45,783 nucleotides of DNA from a virus. The notes beneath the pieces are model-generated. The model did not search any database, had not been told where the DNA came from, and saw nothing but the letters and a program-made list of their open reading frames with translations. Location of the stretch: positions 1 through 45,783 of IMG/VR virus record IMGVR_UViG_3300044716_000327. The stretch is one strand, 5' to 3'. This document shows positions 1 through 6,942 of this stretch, in pieces; the stretch's first letter is position 1, and every line of letters starts with the position of its first letter. The position numbers and the translations under genes were made by a program.

Positions 1-1
1 G

Positions 2-64
2 GAGCCGCATCGGTGGTATGCGTCCGTGGAGGTGAAGGACGGCCAGATCGTCAAGGTGAAGTGA
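2..64 (+). CDS. 3' end of a truncated gene, unknown product
   Basis: An open frame enters from the left edge and stops with TGA at 62-64. It encodes a 20-residue tail ending in ASVEVKDGQIVKVK. The alternating charged and hydrophobic residues look like a normal C-terminal beta strand, but this is too little to name a family. It runs in the same direction as the gene array that follows, so it is probably the last gene of an upstream unit. Confidence 0.5.
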   Translation, partial: EPHRWYASVEVKDGQIVKVK

Positions 65-78
65 CGACATCCGATCAC

Positions 79-136
79 GGGCAGGTGGATGCGGTAAACG
101 GGCGCTCGCCCAACTAAATCCGAATGCCATCTGCCC
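79..136 (+). promoter_or_regulatory. structured leader ahead of the left-arm genes
   Basis: The 117 bp between the truncated gene and the first complete gene hold a nested structure. GGGCAGGTGG (79-88) pairs with CCATCTGCCC (127-136), ten pairs with one G-T wobble, and encloses a small GGGCG/CGCCC hairpin (100-111). No U-run follows, so it is not a standard intrinsic terminator. It may be an RNA leader or a protein-binding site; the role is inference. Confidence 0.35.
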
Positions 137-181
137 GCGTTCCGGTGCCGTTGTGGTTCCGGTTTCTTTCAGGAGGTGCGT

Positions 182-1009
182 ATGGCAATTCGCCGTATAC
201 GTACCGCCAAGCCTCTGGGTGTCATTCTGCACCGGGGCGTGTCTCCTTATGACGGCTCTCCGTATGTGGTGATCATGCCACTGCGGAATTCCAAGAATAA
301 GAAGACCGGCTCAATGCTTCAGACCTATATCCTTAGGGCTGATATGCACCCAGTGGTCGCGGTACGTGAAGAGAAAGACGGGGCCATCTGTTTCAACTGC
401 CCCATGCGTGGTCTGGTCGGCTTTCCCAAGCGGACACCGGCCAATGCAAAGCGTAATCCCAAGCGTTGGCGTGCGTGTTATGTCAACGTCGGGCAGGGGC
501 CAGCAATGGTCTACGGTGCCTACATGCGTGGTCGGTACGTTGAATACGATCCGATCATGCATGACCAGTACATCCGTGATCGCAAGATCCGGTTCGGTAC
601 ATACGGGGAGCCGGTGCTTATACCGCTCGCCCTGGTGCAGCATCTGGCCGGTCTTTCAGACGGCTGGACGGGCTACACCCATGCGTGGAGCAACCTAACC
701 TACGCTCCATACAAGCAGTTCTTCATGGCCAGTGTTCATGGTCTTACGGGACCGTGGTCGCGGGAACATGCGAAGTCTCTCGGCTGGCGTACCTTCCGCA
801 CTATGCGGGGAGGTGAGCCTGCTGCTGATGAAGTCTTGTGCCCAGCATCTTTGGAGGCTGGCCATCGTCTCAGCTGCCTGACCTGCAGGCTGTGCGACGG
901 GGCCGGTGTCCGCAAGATCGGCTTGGCTATGCGTGATGTTTACATCCCCGGGCATGGTGGCAAGGCGATTATGACCGCTGTCGCCAACCTGCCCATTCTC
1001 CAAGCGTGA
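182..1009 (+). CDS. conserved phage protein with C-terminal cysteine cluster
   Basis: Encodes 275 residues. The ATG at 182 is preferred over an in-frame GTG at 176 because AGGAGG (171-176) lies 5 nt before it. The protein resembles a family common in phages and plasmids that carries a G(D/E)P..-P segment, a GWTGYTHAW motif, a GWRTFR motif and a C-terminal cluster of the form CPAS-EAG-C-C-LC-G followed by a short HGG segment; all are visible here. The cysteines probably bind a metal. I know of no established function and assign none. It opens the left-arm array and is followed 8 bp later by the next gene. Confidence 0.75.
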   Translation: MAIRRIRTAKPLGVILHRGVSPYDGSPYVVIMPLRNSKNKKTGSMLQTYILRADMHPVVAVREEKDGAICFNCPMRGLVGFPKRTPANAKRNPKRWRACYVNVGQGPAMVYGAYMRGRYVEYDPIMHDQYIRDRKIRFGTYGEPVLIPLALVQHLAGLSDGWTGYTHAWSNLTYAPYKQFFMASVHGLTGPWSREHAKSLGWRTFRTMRGGEPAADEVLCPASLEAGHRLSCLTCRLCDGAGVRKIGLAMRDVYIPGHGGKAIMTAVANLPILQA

Positions 1010-1017
1010 GGTGTGCG

Positions 1018-1236
1018 ATGAATGAGTTGATCTTTCAGAACGGATGCTATCGCGTGGAGCTACTGGTGCGCAACGACGGCACCATCTCCATCGGAACGAT
1101 GTGCGATGTGCGTAGGGGACCGATGGGCCATTACGTGGCCGTCACGCCGGAACAGGCCGTCAGCATCGTCCGGCACCTGTGCGATCACGTTCCGGGTGTG
1201 GCGGAAACGGTCCTTGGAAAACTTACGGAGCTGTGA
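1018..1236 (+). CDS. small hypothetical protein
   Basis: Encodes 72 residues from ATG 1018, behind a GAGGTG ribosome site that starts just before the previous stop codon. It has a strand-rich N-terminal half (NGCYRVELLVRNDGTISIG) and a helical C-terminus (TPEQAVSIVRHLCDHV). No family is recognised. It sits in a run of short cotranscribed genes with gaps below 15 bp. Confidence 0.6.
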   Translation: MNELIFQNGCYRVELLVRNDGTISIGTMCDVRRGPMGHYVAVTPEQAVSIVRHLCDHVPGVAETVLGKLTEL

Positions 1237-1238
1237 CC

Positions 1239-1367
1239 ATGGAATGTGATCAGTGTGGGTGCGGCGAGCAGGCGTGGAGCGGTGTCTTAGGTGACATGCT
1301 CCATGCGTGCTGCCGTTTGTGTGGCTGGGTATACTCTTGTCCAGTAGAGGAGGTGAGTGATGAGTGA
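1239..1367 (+). CDS. zinc-ribbon-like microprotein
   Basis: Encodes 42 residues starting at ATG 1239, two bases after the previous stop. It contains CDQCGCG, then CCRLCGW and a final YSC. Two CxxC pairs about 25 residues apart fit a small zinc ribbon. The last 8 bases overlap the next gene, whose GAGGAGGTGAG ribosome site encodes this protein's last residues. It could bind nucleic acid or a protein partner; the function is unknown. Confidence 0.55.
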   Translation: MECDQCGCGEQAWSGVLGDMLHACCRLCGWVYSCPVEEVSDE

Positions 1368-1695
1368 TGAGTGCAACGGGTGGCACAACTACGAAACGTG
1401 GGTTGTCAACCTGTGGATGGACAACGAACGCGGTCAGCAGGACTACTGGCTGGAGGAGGCAAGGCAGTGCTTTGACGAGGCTGCGGCCGATGGGCACCTG
1501 ACGCGGGCTGACTACGCAGCGATTGCGCTGGCCGACAGGATCAAAGACGAGCATGAGGATGCGGCTACGGAGATGCTGCAATCCTGCGTTTACGCACAGG
1601 GGCCGCTGGCCGACCTGCTGAACGGTGCCTTGGGTGCCGTCAACTGGGATGAAGTGGCACGCAGTTGGATCGATGCCCACTGCGGGGAGGAATGA
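1360..1695 (+). CDS. NYETW-motif conserved phage protein
   Basis: Encodes 111 residues from ATG 1360, behind GAGGAGGTGAG; an in-frame GTG one codon earlier is less likely. Near the N-terminus it reads NGWHNYETWVVNLWMDN. This is the hallmark of a small family common in phages and plasmids (proteins starting NGW-NYETW), followed by a helical region with W..EA and LA-R-KDEHE segments. The family has no experimentally established function that I know of. The length is normal for the family. Confidence 0.75.
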   Translation: MSDECNGWHNYETWVVNLWMDNERGQQDYWLEEARQCFDEAAADGHLTRADYAAIALADRIKDEHEDAATEMLQSCVYAQGPLADLLNGALGAVNWDEVARSWIDAHCGEE

Positions 1696-1696
1696 C

Positions 1697-1921
1697 ATGG
1701 AATACACACTGACAGACGCAAAATTGCGGTCGCTCAAGGCGGCTGTGACCAGGGCGAAGAACCGCAAAAACTGGACTGAGGTGATTGAGCGGTGCGAGCA
1801 GGCCGAGGCGGTGTTTGAACGACAAGGCTACCCGGACTGCTGGTCCGACTTTGAGCGCCATAAGCTAGACGCGCAGGTACAGCTGCGCCTTGGCGTGATG
1901 ATGGGCAACTTCTTGCGATAG
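1697..1921 (+). CDS. small helical hypothetical protein
   Basis: Encodes 74 residues from ATG 1697, one base after the previous TGA, with GGAGGAATGAC as the ribosome site. The sequence is strongly charged and helical (LTDAKLRSLKAAVTRAKNRK and VIERCEQAEAVFER). No family is recognised. It is part of the tightly packed left-arm array. Confidence 0.6.
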   Translation: MEYTLTDAKLRSLKAAVTRAKNRKNWTEVIERCEQAEAVFERQGYPDCWSDFERHKLDAQVQLRLGVMMGNFLR

Positions 1922-1931
1922 GAGAAGCGAC

Positions 1932-2171
1932 ATGGAATATCTGCACAAGCATCACCCGGATGCCACGTACCTGTTCCAGCCCTACAAGGGGTACAGCGGG
2001 TACACGCGCTCCGGGTACGGGAAGCGACTGCCTACGGATTGGGTGGTCAGGATTGGCAAGCGATTGCACCGTGTGCGGTGCATGTGCTGGAGCAACGCAG
2101 GCACCTTGTGGGTGCGTGTGCGTGGCCAGCAGTTGATCTTTGTGGACTGCTACCACCAGGAGGAGAAGTGA
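1932..2171 (+). CDS. small basic hypothetical protein
   Basis: Encodes 79 residues from ATG 1932 with an AGGAGAAGCGAC ribosome site. It is rich in Tyr, Arg and Trp (YKGYSGYTRSGYGKRLP, then WVVRIGKRLHRVRCMCW) and looks like a small beta-barrel-type domain that could bind nucleic acid. No family is recognised. Confidence 0.6.
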   Translation: MEYLHKHHPDATYLFQPYKGYSGYTRSGYGKRLPTDWVVRIGKRLHRVRCMCWSNAGTLWVRVRGQQLIFVDCYHQEEK

Positions 2172-2172
2172 C

Positions 2173-2301
2173 ATGTGGGCCGTGCGAACAACTCGCAAGT
2201 ATCTGGCGGTGTTCAATCACCGCTGGGAAGCCGAGCAGTGGTTGCGTGATTGGGTGTCCATCAATGGGCACAGAGCCTACCTAGCAAGGACGGAGGTCTG
2301 A
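2173..2301 (+). CDS. 42-residue hypothetical protein
   Basis: A short frame from ATG 2173 to TGA 2301, starting one base after the previous stop. The ribosome site GGAGGAGAAGTGAC lies in the end of the upstream gene. The peptide starts MWAVRTTRKYLAVFNHRW and is rich in Trp and Arg. The spacing and ribosome site support it; the function is unknown. Confidence 0.5.
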   Translation: MWAVRTTRKYLAVFNHRWEAEQWLRDWVSINGHRAYLARTEV

Positions 2302-2302
2302 C

Positions 2303-2497
2303 ATGGACTACGAGCGATTCATGCGCACATACCGCTGCTTGTTGCGCGTGCGCGACAGCTGGGACTCCCTGTTCTTTGCGCTCACGCTGGAGCAGATGGC
2401 TCAAGAACCAGACATCCCGTACTGCCTTACTCCAACCGGCATGGCAGCAACGGCACTTAGACAGGAGGCGCTACATGCGCAAGACCCCGGGCGCTAG
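2303..2497 (+). CDS. 64-residue hypothetical protein
   Basis: ATG 2303 lies one base after the preceding stop, with a CGGAGGTCTGAC ribosome site. It has an aromatic, arginine-rich N-terminus (MDYERFMRTYRCLLRVRDSW). Its last 23 bases overlap the next small gene, which has its own CAGGAGG site. No family is recognised. Confidence 0.5.
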   Translation: MDYERFMRTYRCLLRVRDSWDSLFFALTLEQMAQEPDIPYCLTPTGMAATALRQEALHAQDPGR

Positions 2498-2612
2498 CAA
2501 GGCGCATGGTAGCTGCGGCTACTGGAAACATCTGCGGAAGTTCGGCAAGCGGCTCGCCAACAAGGCGGGCCGTAAGTTTTTCCGGCGGGATTTGTCCCGC
2601 CTGAGTGAATAG
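2475..2612 (+). CDS. very basic 45-residue protein
   Basis: Runs from ATG 2475 to the TAG at 2610-2612, preceded by CAGGAGGCGCTAC. Over a quarter of its residues are Lys or Arg (YWKHLRKFGKRLANKAGRKF), so a nucleic-acid-binding or membrane-active role is possible. The last codons form a perfect hairpin, GGCGGGA/TCCCGCC with loop TTTG (2584-2601); it lacks a following T-run. Confidence 0.5.
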   Translation: MRKTPGASKAHGSCGYWKHLRKFGKRLANKAGRKFFRRDLSRLSE

Positions 2613-2649
2613 TAACAGTGTCGATTCACACAACGAAACGGAGTGTCAA

Positions 2650-3090
2650 ATGACTCTGCGGGAACGGTTTGATCGGTGGGTGCAGCATTATTTCGATGCG
2701 TGGGTGGAGGCAAAGGTGCGGAACTCCGTCGCCTTCTACCTGCCCAGCAATAGCGATCTGATGTGCGAGTTCATCCGGCGCATGGACATCCAGCCTCTGT
2801 CTGCGCTCGTCGCAGCGAGCCGTGACCTGCAGCGAGCAGTCGCGGAGCAGGTGGAGGATGGCGTTGATACCGACGAGATTGCGGAGCGGGTATCTAGCAG
2901 GATCGATGCGTCTGATGTGGCCTATCACATCGATGCCTCCGATGTTGCGTCGAACATGGACATCGATACGTGCGACATCGCCAGTCGCATCGCGGATGAC
3001 CTGGACATGTCCTCGCTGGCCGAGCAACTGGACTACGACAAGCTGGCAGAGGCGGTGGTTGGCAGGCTGAAGGAAGCGTTGACTCACTAA
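2650..3090 (+). CDS. acidic repeat-containing helical protein
   Basis: Encodes 146 residues from ATG 2650 (CGGAGTG ribosome site). The N-terminal 60 residues are mixed helix. From about residue 80 there is a degenerate tandem repeat of about 10 residues with the pattern (I/M)D-S/D-(V/I)A. It is seen twice almost exactly as IDASDVA and then in more divergent copies up to the C-terminus. The repeat would form an acidic amphipathic helix or solenoid, perhaps for oligomerisation or protein mimicry. The function is unknown. Confidence 0.6.
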   Translation: MTLRERFDRWVQHYFDAWVEAKVRNSVAFYLPSNSDLMCEFIRRMDIQPLSALVAASRDLQRAVAEQVEDGVDTDEIAERVSSRIDASDVAYHIDASDVASNMDIDTCDIASRIADDLDMSSLAEQLDYDKLAEAVVGRLKEALTH

Positions 3091-3109
3091 CAACAAAGGG
3101 GTGATGCGT

Positions 3110-3895
3110 ATGTGTCTAGCGATTTACAAAGCCTCTAAGGTGCGCCCTGACTGGGGTGCCTTGGAGGAGGGGTTCAAGTGCAACTCGCACGGTGCGGGGT
3201 TTGCCGTTGCAGTGGATGGCTCCATCCAAGTTCACAAAGGTTTCTTCACCTTTGCTGAGTTTGCCCGTGCCTATGAGCCGTTTGCCGACAAGCAGGCGCT
3301 CGTCCACTTCAGGCTGGCCACTCACGGTGCGCGTGATGCGGAGATGTGCCATCCGTTCATGGTGACAGACGAGATCGCCATGATTCACAACGGCATCCTG
3401 CCCATTAGCACGGACGATGACCAGTCCAAGTCAGACACCTGGCACTATGTGGAGTACATCCTCAAGCCTCTTGCAGAGAGGGACCGGGACTTCTACTCCG
3501 ACAATGCCATCAAGTTCTTGGGCGAGGCTGCGATCAGCGGCTCTAAGTTCTGCTTCCTGCGTGCCGATGGCGACTGGGCTATCTGGAATAGCGAGGACGG
3601 CCACTGGAAAGGCGAGACGTGGTACTCCAATCGGAGCTACGTCAAAAGCATCGGGTTCGCACGGTGGCCGAAAGAGGAAGCGGAAACGCCGGCGCTGATC
3701 GATGCGCATGTGTCCGACGATCCCGGCGAGAGCCGGTACTACGACACGCTGAGCAAGTCCGATCAGTGGGACTACGAAGACTGCTTGGAGGTTGGGTTTT
3801 CCGCGGAGGAACTGGACGAGTACATCGCCAACGACGGCGCGAGTGCCTTGCGTTATCTGGTACGGATGCACAAGTATGACGAGGAGAACGTATGA
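3110..3895 (+). CDS. class II glutamine amidotransferase (Ntn hydrolase)
   Basis: Encodes 261 residues. The start is fixed at ATG 3110 because the family needs Cys at position 2, and the protein begins MCLAIYK; an ATG two codons upstream would bury it. Family motifs follow: NSHGAGFA, HFRLATHG (substrate-binding Arg), HPFMVTDEIAMIHNG, and GSKFCFL-ADGDWAIWN with a later WYSNRSY. In this family Cys2 hydrolyses glutamine and hands ammonia to a partner enzyme. The partner is almost certainly the next gene, an amidoligase, whose ATG overlaps this stop codon (ATGA). The domain is of the stand-alone YafJ-like type, without a fused synthetase. The target amidated is not shown by the sequence. Confidence 0.85.
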   Translation: MCLAIYKASKVRPDWGALEEGFKCNSHGAGFAVAVDGSIQVHKGFFTFAEFARAYEPFADKQALVHFRLATHGARDAEMCHPFMVTDEIAMIHNGILPISTDDDQSKSDTWHYVEYILKPLAERDRDFYSDNAIKFLGEAAISGSKFCFLRADGDWAIWNSEDGHWKGETWYSNRSYVKSIGFARWPKEEAETPALIDAHVSDDPGESRYYDTLSKSDQWDYEDCLEVGFSAEELDEYIANDGASALRYLVRMHKYDEENV

Positions 3896-5058
3896 CCACA
3901 GCTAATACTGAGGAAGAAGTCCTTTGTGAGGACGGGGCAACCCGTCCTCTTTCTGTTTGTGTGCAGGATCATGCCGGCCGATGGCATGATGCCGAGGATT
4001 GCGTCGATGTCGATGGCACCATGTACAACATGCGCGATGCCCTCATCTGCTATGTGGAGACGCGCGAGGAATGGTATCTGCGGGACGATTGCATTCGGGT
4101 GGGCAGCCACTGGGAGCATGAGAACGATGCCTTCTACTGCCCCATGTGCAGTCGCGGATGCTCTGATGTAGACAGTTGCACCGATCCGAACGGCGACTCC
4201 ATCTGCGAGCGGTGCTATGACCACAACGTCTGCTCTTGCAATAACTGCGGCGAGCAGCAGTGGTGCGACGAGAGTACCCTGGACGAGGACGGTTACTGCA
4301 CGGAGTGTGCCGAGCCAGCCAGTCTAATCTCCGGGTACAGCGACAAGACAGCCAACCGCCTGAAGTCCGAGACAACGGACAAGCTGCGGTTCGGTGTGGA
4401 GTTGGAGGTGGAGGGGTACGACACTGCCGAGGAGGCTGCGGAGTACATCAGACAGCACCTGCCTGCCACCTACTGCACGCTCAAGCGTGACGGCAGTTTG
4501 GGTGAGGCTGGCGTGGAGATTGTGACCCGGCCGGACAGCATGGCCGTTCACAAACGCATGTTCGGTGCGATGTTCAAGGACTCCCCGGGCAGGGCACTGT
4601 CTAGCTGGACGAATGGCCGGTGCGGCATGCACGTTCACATCTCCAAGGCTGCGCTCTCGCAGTTGCAGATCGGCAAGATGTTGTGCTTCCTCAACGAACC
4701 TGCTGCGGTGAACTTCATCAGCAAGATCGCTGGACGCAAGCCGTGCAACTGGTGCAAGGTGCATAAGAAGAAGATCACGGACACGCGGCGAGAGCATGAC
4801 CGCTACACCGCGCTCAACGTGACCAATAACCACACCGTGGAGGTGCGCATCTTCAAAGGCACGCTGGCCGAGGCTGGGTTTATGAAGAACCTGGAGTTCG
4901 TCCAGGCACTTGTGGAGTTCACCGCACCTGCGAGCCGGTCAATCTCGCAGGCTACATCACACCGTGCGTTCTGCGAGTGGCTTCCCAAGAAAGCCTACCC
5001 GCATCTGCATGCGTTTCTGGTTGCCAAGGGTTTCATTCGTCGCCGCAATGCGGCATAA
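3892..5058 (+). CDS. amidoligase (COOH-NH2 ligase) with N-terminal zinc ribbons
   Basis: Encodes 388 residues; the start overlaps the glutamine amidotransferase stop as ATGA. The C-terminal domain carries the amidoligase signatures: FGVELEVE (about 167-174), KRDGSL and VEIVTRP (198-214), CGMHVHIS (244-251) and RYTALNVTN-TVEVRIFKGT (about 304-325). These acidic and His residues bind ATP and metal in this glutamine-synthetase-like fold. The N-terminal 140 residues are unusual, with many paired cysteines (CPMC, CERC, CNNC, CTEC) forming probable zinc ribbons. Enzymes of this family form amide or peptide bonds, and published comparative genomics links them with class II amidotransferases in peptide or cell-wall modification. 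A terminator-like hairpin sits at codons 13-20. Confidence 0.85.
   Translation: MTTANTEEEVLCEDGATRPLSVCVQDHAGRWHDAEDCVDVDGTMYNMRDALICYVETREEWYLRDDCIRVGSHWEHENDAFYCPMCSRGCSDVDSCTDPNGDSICERCYDHNVCSCNNCGEQQWCDESTLDEDGYCTECAEPASLISGYSDKTANRLKSETTDKLRFGVELEVEGYDTAEEAAEYIRQHLPATYCTLKRDGSLGEAGVEIVTRPDSMAVHKRMFGAMFKDSPGRALSSWTNGRCGMHVHISKAALSQLQIGKMLCFLNEPAAVNFISKIAGRKPCNWCKVHKKKITDTRREHDRYTALNVTNNHTVEVRIFKGTLAEAGFMKNLEFVQALVEFTAPASRSISQATSHRAFCEWLPKKAYPHLHAFLVAKGFIRRRNAA
3928..3960 (+). terminator. intrinsic-terminator-like hairpin inside the amidoligase start
   Basis: GAGGACGGG (3928-3936) pairs perfectly with CCCGTCCTC (3941-3949) around a GCAA tetraloop of the stable GNRA type. It is followed at once by TTTCTGTTTGT. 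This is a textbook Rho-independent terminator shape, but it begins 36 nt inside the amidoligase coding sequence. It could reduce transcription past the amidotransferase unless ribosomes mask it; that attenuation role is inference. Confidence 0.55.
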
Positions 5059-5073
5059 GCAAGGAGGTTGATC

Positions 5074-5364
5074 ATGGGCAAGGTAAATGAAGATCGTTTT
5101 CTCCGCACCATCACTCGTCACTGGATGGCAGGTAGCACCCTCACCGCCGCCGCCGCTGATCTAAACATCACGGTGGCGTCAGCCAGTTCACGGCTCAAGC
5201 ATCTCAGGATGCGAGGCGTGGCCAACGTCAGCGGCTGGGGTATACCGCGCCGGCAGAGGAAGGTGGCGGCTCGCAAGTCTGTCGCCAAGGTGGCCGTCGC
5301 CAAGGTGGCTAGGCCATCCGCCCAGGGGTGGGTCTTTTATGTGGGACATCCGGCGGCAGTGTAA
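5074..5364 (+). CDS. small HTH DNA-binding protein with basic tail
   Basis: Encodes 96 residues from ATG 5074, behind AAGGAGGTTGATC. Residues about 18-50 (STLTAAAADLNITVASASSR then LKHLRMRG) form a helix-turn-helix of the winged type that selects by alanine-rich helices. After it comes a lysine/valine tail with repeats of the type (S)VAKVAVAKVA, similar to histone-like tails. It probably binds DNA as a regulator or compacting protein. It is the last gene before a promoter-like motif at 5358. Confidence 0.6.
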   Translation: MGKVNEDRFLRTITRHWMAGSTLTAAAADLNITVASASSRLKHLRMRGVANVSGWGIPRRQRKVAARKSVAKVAVAKVARPSAQGWVFYVGHPAAV

Positions 5365-5375
5365 TTCTGTACACT
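5358..5375 (+). promoter_or_regulatory. palindromic promoter-like motif AGTGTA-N6-TACACT
   Basis: AGTGTA and TACACT form a perfect inverted repeat with a 6-nt spacer. Read forward, the core is GTGTAA-N4-GTACACT, and the same core in the same orientation to its gene lies ahead of the HNH gene (15764-15780). TACACT could serve as a -10 box for the gene at 5395, 19 nt downstream. No clear -35 box is present, so it may be an operator or a promoter for a non-host sigma factor. A weak CCCA/TGGG hairpin with TCTTTT (about 5323-5339) just upstream could end the preceding unit. Confidence 0.45.
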
Positions 5376-5394
5376 CTTACATCTGAGGTGAGCA

Positions 5395-5733
5395 ATGAGA
5401 CTGGGATCTGAAACCGGCAGCGCGATGAACCATGTGTACACCACCAGCGCCCAGCCAGAACCAGAGGTTGGCATGGGGGCGACGATGTGTTCATGGACTG
5501 ACCGACATGCAGGAACGATTGTCAAGGTCACGCCGTGTCAGGTGCATGTGCAAGCGGACGCGGCCAAGCGAACGGATGAGAACGGCATGAGCGAATGCCA
5601 GCGGTATGAGTACACCCCTAACCCGCATGCGCCTGTCACCATCTTTCGCCATACCAAGCGAGGCTGGCGCAGCAAGTGCGGCAAGGGTCTGATGATCGGC
5701 GTGCGCAAGGAATACTACGACTACTCTTTCTAA
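5395..5733 (+). CDS. conserved phage protein (SWTDR family)
   Basis: Encodes 112 residues from ATG 5395 with TGAGGTGAGCA as ribosome site. It contains GMGATMCSWTDRHAGTIVKV and later KRTDENGMSE-Q-YEYTPNP, motifs I recognise from a small widespread phage family of unknown function. The TDR and RTDxNGMSE segments are the conserved core. It is the first gene after the putative promoter at 5358. Confidence 0.6.
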   Translation: MRLGSETGSAMNHVYTTSAQPEPEVGMGATMCSWTDRHAGTIVKVTPCQVHVQADAAKRTDENGMSECQRYEYTPNPHAPVTIFRHTKRGWRSKCGKGLMIGVRKEYYDYSF

Positions 5734-5743
5734 GGGGTGAGAG

Positions 5744-5980
5744 ATGAGCAGGGAAGCAGCGTTCTGGTTTCACTACAACAAGCCCGAGGCGCAGAGGCGT
5801 GGGCATCCAGTGATGACCGTGCATTACAAGGGTGCGTGCCACATGGTGCGCGCCGTGTCTTGCGAGGTGCCGGTGGCAACGAGAGAGCGGACGAGCCAGC
5901 CGCGCGTGGTGATGGCTGGCCGGGGGGCAGTGGAGATTTGCGACGGCACTGCATACATCAAACGAGGAGGTGGTCAGTGA
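5744..5980 (+). CDS. small conserved phage protein
   Basis: Encodes 78 residues from ATG 5744 (AAGGGGTGAGAG ribosome site). It begins with a hydrophobic FWFHYNKP segment followed by VMTVHYKGACHMV, a QPRVVMAGRG motif and a terminal AYIKRGGG. It resembles a recurring small phage family of unknown function with the order YNKP, TVHYKG-CH and QPR-VMAG. Its stop overlaps the GTG start of the next gene as GTGA. Confidence 0.55.
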   Translation: MSREAAFWFHYNKPEAQRRGHPVMTVHYKGACHMVRAVSCEVPVATRERTSQPRVVMAGRGAVEICDGTAYIKRGGGQ

Positions 5981-6381
5981 ACTACGAGCAGATCGCGGAG
6001 ATGACGAGAGATCGGCTGCGCCGGGCGGGGGTTATCGCCCCTGTCTTGCATACCGATGAGAGCGATGACAGCGAGGGGTGCGTGGACATCGACGGCGTGT
6101 TGATTTACCGCGAGGTCTTGCCGGATGGGCAGATCGCATGGGGTGTGTCGGCGCAGGTGGTGGTCCCCGGTGTTCACACCATGCCCAATGGCGACCCGGG
6201 CTACCCTGACGAGGTTGATGTGGTGGACATTGCGCCGCCAGCCATTGAGGTGAGGACGATCTCTGGCACCAAGCAGGTGCCTCGCCCGTTAATGAATGCA
6301 GTTGTGGAAGCCATTAAGGCCGTGGTCGCAGATCGACTGCGGTGCTACGACGATTACCCAGAGGAGGCATTCGATGAGTGA
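5977..6381 (+). CDS. hypothetical protein, GTG start
   Basis: Encodes 134 residues. The GTG at 5977 is chosen because it overlaps the preceding stop (GTGA) and follows GAGGAGGTGG. The protein has an N-terminal helix (YEQIAEMTRDRLRRAGV), a middle strand-rich part with VDIDGVLIYREVLPDGQIAW, and a C-terminal helix. No family is recognised. Its end overlaps the next gene by 8 nt. Confidence 0.55.
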   Translation: MNYEQIAEMTRDRLRRAGVIAPVLHTDESDDSEGCVDIDGVLIYREVLPDGQIAWGVSAQVVVPGVHTMPNGDPGYPDEVDVVDIAPPAIEVRTISGTKQVPRPLMNAVVEAIKAVVADRLRCYDDYPEEAFDE

Positions 6382-6652
6382 GCATACGCCTGGACCGTGG
6401 ACACCCGTGGAGTGCGATGGAAATGCTGACGATATTGCAATCGCGGCGGACGACGGCGGCTATGTGTGTTATTCCGTGGCGACTGAAGCAGACGCTCTGC
6501 TTATTGCCGCTGCCCCTGACTTGCTGGCTGCCCTCAAGGAACTGATTGACCAGCTTGAGGGGATCGGCATACCCGATTGGCATGGGGCAGAGGGACTTTC
6601 CTTAGACCAAGCCCGTGCAGCAATCAACAAGGCAGAAGGGAGGGGTGAGTGA
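6374..6652 (+). CDS. HTPGPW family protein, first copy
   Basis: Encodes 92 residues from ATG 6374. It starts MSEHTPGPW and later has EADALLIAAAPDLLAALKEL. These two blocks define a small family very common in proteobacterial phages and prophages, with no known function. The conserved blocks and length fit the family. The next gene is a second member, so this is a tandem paralogous pair. Confidence 0.75.
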   Translation: MSEHTPGPWTPVECDGNADDIAIAADDGGYVCYSVATEADALLIAAAPDLLAALKELIDQLEGIGIPDWHGAEGLSLDQARAAINKAEGRGE

Positions 6653-6942
6653 TGAAACATACACCGGGACCGTGGAGTGTGGGCGAACACCGTGGCGTAT
6701 GGGTGGGGCCAGTGATCCGTGCAGATGGTGGCCATAAGGGGATAGCGTTTGTGGTCGGTGAGTCCGATGCGAACGCTCGCCTCATTGCCAGTGCCCCCGA
6801 TCTGCTGGCTGCGCTGAAGGTAGCTGACATGGCCTTGGACTTTGCCCAAGCGCAGGTCGATTCGGAGCGGGATGCCAACCAGCTGCGTGGCTGGAGGCGG
6901 GATGTTCAGAAGGCTATTGCCGAGGCAGAAGGGAGTGCGTGA
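6652..6942 (+). CDS. HTPGPW family protein, second copy
   Basis: Encodes 96 residues from ATG 6652, sharing an A with the previous stop (TGATG). It begins MKHTPGPWSVG and has SDANARLIASAPDLLAALKVA, matching the neighbouring gene. Between these blocks the two copies differ greatly, so the duplication is old or they were acquired separately. The function is unknown. Confidence 0.75.
   Translation: MKHTPGPWSVGEHRGVWVGPVIRADGGHKGIAFVVGESDANARLIASAPDLLAALKVADMALDFAQAQVDSERDANQLRGWRRDVQKAIAEAEGSA

Noticed and set aside
1329-1334. TATACT as a promoter -10 box before the NYETW gene
   Set aside because: No -35 box at a suitable distance and it lies inside the zinc-ribbon microgene.
2584-2601. GGCGGGA/TCCCGCC hairpin as a terminator
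   Set aside because: No T-run follows on either strand; kept only as a note under the gene it lies in.
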